The notes under the pieces are model-generated. The model was not told the origin of the DNA. It did not search any database and saw nothing but the letters and a program-made list of their open reading frames with translations. Of a DNA stretch of 15,719 nucleotides, positions 13,589 to 15,719 are shown piece by piece. Where the stretch lies: contig JAEDGC010000042.1 of NCBI GenBank assembly GCA_016297695.1, forward strand, positions 1 through 15,719. Reading direction: 5' to 3'. This stretch comes from Bacilli bacterium (GTDB taxonomy: Bacteria > Bacillota_I > Bacilli_A > RF39 > UBA660). Both the position numbers and the translations under genes were made by a program. The first letter of the stretch is position 1. Each line of letters begins with the position of its first letter.

Positions 13589-13950
13589 ATGCTGTTCTTT
13601 TATATATGTATACTACTGTATAAGGTGAAATATTTATACTAACACTTGTATACTGTACACCTTTTACTGAATTACTTGGAATATTTTCATTTGGCAGGAT
13701 CATTATTGAACCCCACATATTATAATTTACATTCTCTTTCCATCCAAAATCATTAGTCCATCCTACATACCAAGCATCACCGGTATAAATGGTACTCAAA
13801 GGTGATTAATGTATATGTGTTTCACTTCCACCAGTTTGATTAACCAAATAAGTACTAGTTCCATTATTACCTAAACTATTAAAGTTCTCCCTTCACTATA
13901 TGCTATCCATGTTTCTCCAAATTTATCTTGAACTTTTTCTAATGTGTCAT
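13587..13950 (-). pseudogene. Remnant of a surface protein with phage-baseplate Gp10 C-terminal-like domain
   Basis: No intact ORF, but a continuous protein likeness is recovered across frames. First comes DTLEKVQDKFGETWIAYSEG (from 13948), then a one-base frameshift near 13886-13893. Next is ENFNSLGNNGTSTYLVNQ followed by TGGSETHIH, an in-frame TAA at 13806-13808, and finally SPLSTIYTGDAWYVGW on to ISPYTVVYIYKRTA and stop. FGETW...GR near the start, GGSxTHxH in the middle and PYxVVYxxKR at the end are the signature order of tail-collar/T4 Gp10 C-terminal-like domains, known in phage fibres and in bacterial surface proteins. The N-terminal membrane part expected behind this promoter block is missing: the leader runs straight into the domain, so a deletion plus later decay is inferred. 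Confidence 0.65.
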
Positions 13951-14020
13951 GGATTAACTCCCTACTAGCTTATTCTATATTACCAGTATACCCCCTTCCC
14001 CAGAGGGTCTTGCCAAGAAA
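13945..14020 (-). repeat. Copy B of the surface-cassette upstream block
   Basis: About 70 bp aligning with 15587-15660. Shared strings in order on the minus strand: CTTG(A/G)CAAGA, CCTCTGGGG, G-run, GTATACT, ATATAGAATA, CTAGTAGGGAG, TTAA. Roughly four of five positions agree by eye. The two blocks are direct repeats about 1.65 kb apart, so recombination between them would delete the glycine-rich gene. Confidence 0.8.
13985..14016 (-). promoter_or_regulatory. Degenerate copy of the G-tract promoter
   Basis: On the minus strand: TTGGCA (14016-14011), a 20 bp spacer ending GGGGAAGGGGG, and TATACT (13990-13985). Downstream AATATAGAATAA and CTAGTAGGGAG repeat the intact copy at 15590-15660. The interrupted tract and long spacer suggest a weak or dead promoter. 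Confidence 0.6.
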
Positions 14021-14049
14021 AAAAATTGGCTTTTTTTAAACCAATTTTT
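14018..14049 (-). terminator. Terminator of the glycine-rich protein gene
   Basis: A 9 bp perfect stem (AAAAATTGG/CCAATTTTT, 14041-14049 with 14021-14029), an 11 nt loop and about eight T on the minus strand, ending directly at the -35 of the next promoter copy. Confidence 0.88.
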
Positions 14050-14080
14050 ATATTGTAATTATGTACATATTTAATTTATC

Positions 14081-15586
14081 TTATATTGAACATCCATCTA
14101 TTGTTATTCTTGCATAGCCATTGCCAATTTTTGCACAATTTTGGGTTGGAGTTGAACTTGCACAAGTAGTAGATACAGTTTTAGTATTTTCTTCATTGGA
14201 TTCTTGACATTCATAACAGTACATTGTTTTATTTGTTAGTAGTGGATTTCCTATGTATCCAGAACCTCCTCCTGCAGATTGAACATGAACTGATGCTCCA
14301 CCTCCATAATAACCTCCGCCACCTCCGTTTGAAGAAGCTACTCCAACACCACCTTTTCCAAAAGAACCATTTCCAGCAAAATTGCTACTTATTCCATTAG
14401 TCCAAATATCACATGTTGTTTCATCACATATTGAATTACCTCCAGCTGTTTGAGTTCCACCATAGCCAAAAGAACCATATCCCATCGTTGTCTGTTCTCC
14501 ATTTACTCCAATATATCCTCCTGCACTACCGCCTTTATTATTAATATTATCATTTACAGAATAATAACTTGCTCCTCCACCTCCTGAAACAATTAAAATA
14601 TTTTTATTTTCTTTTTCAAGTGTTGATAACAATCCTGGATGAAATGCAATATGAGTAGCACCGCCTCCACTTGCAAAATACCTATTATTTTCGAATGATC
14701 TTTGATAGTTACTAGAACCTCCACCATTATAGCCACCAGCTAAATCTTCTGATGAACTAGATTTTCCAGAACCACCTATATTTATATATAACTCATTTGA
14801 TTTTTCTAAATTAATTTTGCCTATCGAATATCCACCATAACCTCCAATAAATTCATTGTCATATTTTCCTCCTTGCGCACCCCATGTTTCTAATTTATAA
14901 GTACCGTTACATATTGTTTCATAAGTTTGTTCACTACCATCTGCACCAGTTGTGCCATTATAATCAAAATAAGTTACTTTGCCACCTGTAAGTAAACTTT
15001 TAACATCTGAACAAATATTATAATCATCTGCTGTATAACATTTTTTAAAATAATATGTTGTATCACTAATTAAATTTGTAAGGTTACAATCATTGTCCTT
15101 TCTTGAATCTAAATTATTTGCATCTGTTCCATACATACAATATTCTGAAGAGGCAGTATCAATATTACTATATGTAGTAGTTATTGTATTTGTTGTTGAT
15201 TTTGCACTTGCTAATACATATTTTTCTCTAAAATCAATTTCACAATTTACTTTGTACTTTGTTGCATCTTCGATATTTAATTTCCAATTATTATAATTCC
15301 ATGAACCATTAGCATTATCACATGTAACATATACTTCATAATTTTTATCTGTTGGAATATTACTATTCTCTATACCATTTATATAATATTTAGTTATTAA
15401 ATTTAAACCACGAAAATCTCCAATTTTAGATACAATCAAATCGTATTCTTTATCTATTTTATATATTGCAAATGTCTTATATACACCTAATATCGTTAAT
15501 CCTAAAAGAATTATCCCAAATGATATTAATAAATTTTTAATACTAACTTTATCAGTTTTCTTTTTAAATTTTTGTAATTTTGGCAT
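14081..15586 (-). CDS. Surface-anchored glycine-rich (ALK/LTK GR-like) protein
   Basis: 501 residues. Basic N-terminus and one membrane helix (about 18-42), no signal-peptidase or sortase motif, so a type II anchor. Residues 42-120 (YKIDKEYDLIVSKIGDFRG, NYEVYVTCDNANGSWNYNNW) resemble an N-terminal module I recall from many surface proteins of gut Mycoplasmatota-like bacteria. Residues 122-198 look like an Fn3-type domain with Cys150, Cys167, Cys183 and Cys192. Residues 203-497 form a Gly_rich domain of the ALK/LTK extracellular type: VTYFDYNGTTGADGSEQTYE, WGAQGG, SGGGATHIA, LIVSGGGGASY, repeated GGGGGYYGGG, ending GNGYARITI. Adhesion or display is inferred. GTAGGGAG precedes the ATG by about 10 nt. 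Expression is probably switched by the G-tract promoter upstream. Confidence 0.85.
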   Translation of the reverse strand: MPKLQKFKKKTDKVSIKNLLISFGIILLGLTILGVYKTFAIYKIDKEYDLIVSKIGDFRGLNLITKYYINGIENSNIPTDKNYEVYVTCDNANGSWNYNNWKLNIEDATKYKVNCEIDFREKYVLASAKSTTNTITTTYSNIDTASSEYCMYGTDANNLDSRKDNDCNLTNLISDTTYYFKKCYTADDYNICSDVKSLLTGGKVTYFDYNGTTGADGSEQTYETICNGTYKLETWGAQGGKYDNEFIGGYGGYSIGKINLEKSNELYINIGGSGKSSSSEDLAGGYNGGGSSNYQRSFENNRYFASGGGATHIAFHPGLLSTLEKENKNILIVSGGGGASYYSVNDNINNKGGSAGGYIGVNGEQTTMGYGSFGYGGTQTAGGNSICDETTCDIWTNGISSNFAGNGSFGKGGVGVASSNGGGGGYYGGGASVHVQSAGGGSGYIGNPLLTNKTMYCYECQESNEENTKTVSTTCASSTPTQNCAKIGNGYARITIDGCSI

Positions 15587-15660
15587 ACTGTTAATTCTCC
15601 CTACTAGTATATTCTATATAACAAGTATACCCCCCCCCAGAGGCTCTTGTCAAGAGAAAA
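15587..15660 (-). repeat. Copy A of the surface-cassette upstream block
   Basis: The intact counterpart of 13945-14020: T-rich tail, -35, CCTCTG, G-tract, TATACT, ATATAGAATA, CTAGTAGGGAG, ATG. It suggests that surface genes in this genome are carried as cassettes sharing one promoter block. Confidence 0.8.
15624..15653 (-). promoter_or_regulatory. Promoter with a nine-G spacer tract, candidate phase-variable
   Basis: On the minus strand: TTGACA (15653-15648), an 18 bp spacer and TATACT (15629-15624). The last nine bases of the spacer are all G (15638-15630). Such a tract is prone to slippage, and each lost or gained base moves the two hexamers relative to each other; 17 bp would be optimal. 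An alternative -10, TGTTATATAG at 15623-15614, is 27 bp from TTGACA and would need to work without it. Confidence 0.7.
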
Positions 15661-15671
15661 AAAGTATGTTA

Positions 15672-15719
15672 TTATTTATTTAGTGAGAAGCAGACATTCT
15701 TTAAGGACTGATGCTTACC
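15672..15719 (-). other. Unassigned window edge, possible 3' end of a gene
   Basis: The minus strand is open from the window edge for 15 codons (reading GKHQSLKNVCFSLNK) to TAA at 15674-15672. The stretch is less AT-rich than its surroundings and also contains an imperfect inverted repeat (AAGCA near 15687, TGCTT near 15713). It could be a gene end or a structured RNA; nothing recognised. Confidence 0.2.

Noticed and set aside
1..15719. Mycoplasma genetic code (TGA = Trp)
   Set aside because: Several genes end in TGA at their natural length, and Trp positions in S2, the Gp10-like and transglutaminase-like proteins use TGG.

Overview
The window reads as chromosome from a very AT-rich, Gram-positive-type member of the Firmicutes/Bacilli with a small genome, of the gut RF39 or Erysipelotrichia-relative kind. 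The taxon is inferred from three things: the base composition, Bacillus-like gene order (radC, mreC, mreD, spoIVFA-like, spoIVFB-like, rplU, prp, rpmA), and an L27 with the Prp-cleaved N-terminal extension typical of Firmicutes. TGA is used as a stop (LRR gene, spoIVFB-like gene, mreC, SPOR gene) and Trp is TGG, so this is code 11, not the Mycoplasma code.

Layout, left to right. (1) 70-2625, minus: a long cytoplasmic leucine-rich-repeat protein with its own consensus promoter. (2) 2698-4597, minus: an operon of two membrane-anchored proteins of unknown function (one a thioredoxin-fold protein without the CxxC) and frr. (3) 4684-6511, minus: rpsB and tsf with a structured leader; S2 carries a C-terminal Rho_N-like extension. 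pyrH, normally between tsf and frr, is absent. (4) 6694-7572: divergent pair of a 46-residue membrane peptide and lexA, with two SOS boxes placed over the two promoters. (5) 7616-8608, minus: L21 leader, rplU, prp, rpmA. (6) 8620-12146, minus: a six-gene overlapping operon of SPOR/SpoIIB-like protein, radC, mreC, mreD, SpoIVFA-like and SpoIVFB-like proteins; compared with Bacillus it lacks maf, mreB, minC and minD. (7) 12299-13562, plus: rpsT and a membrane-anchored transglutaminase-like protein. (8) 13587-15660, minus: a surface-protein locus with an intact glycine-rich protein and a decayed gene ending in a phage-baseplate (Gp10 C-terminal-like) domain. Both sit behind copies of the same promoter block, which has a run of G between the -35 and -10.

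How it fits together. Most of the window is housekeeping: translation factors, ribosomal proteins, the SOS repressor and cell-wall elongation. The accessory material is at the two ends. The most unusual signal is the duplicated promoter block of region 8: the intact copy has a nine-G tract in an 18 bp spacer, a configuration expected to give phase-variable expression. Second is the short SOS-controlled membrane peptide next to lexA, in the position where Bacillus and Staphylococcus keep the division inhibitors YneA and SosA. Nearly all promoters seen here carry a TGn extended -10, and several terminators are folded into the 3' ends of the genes they end.
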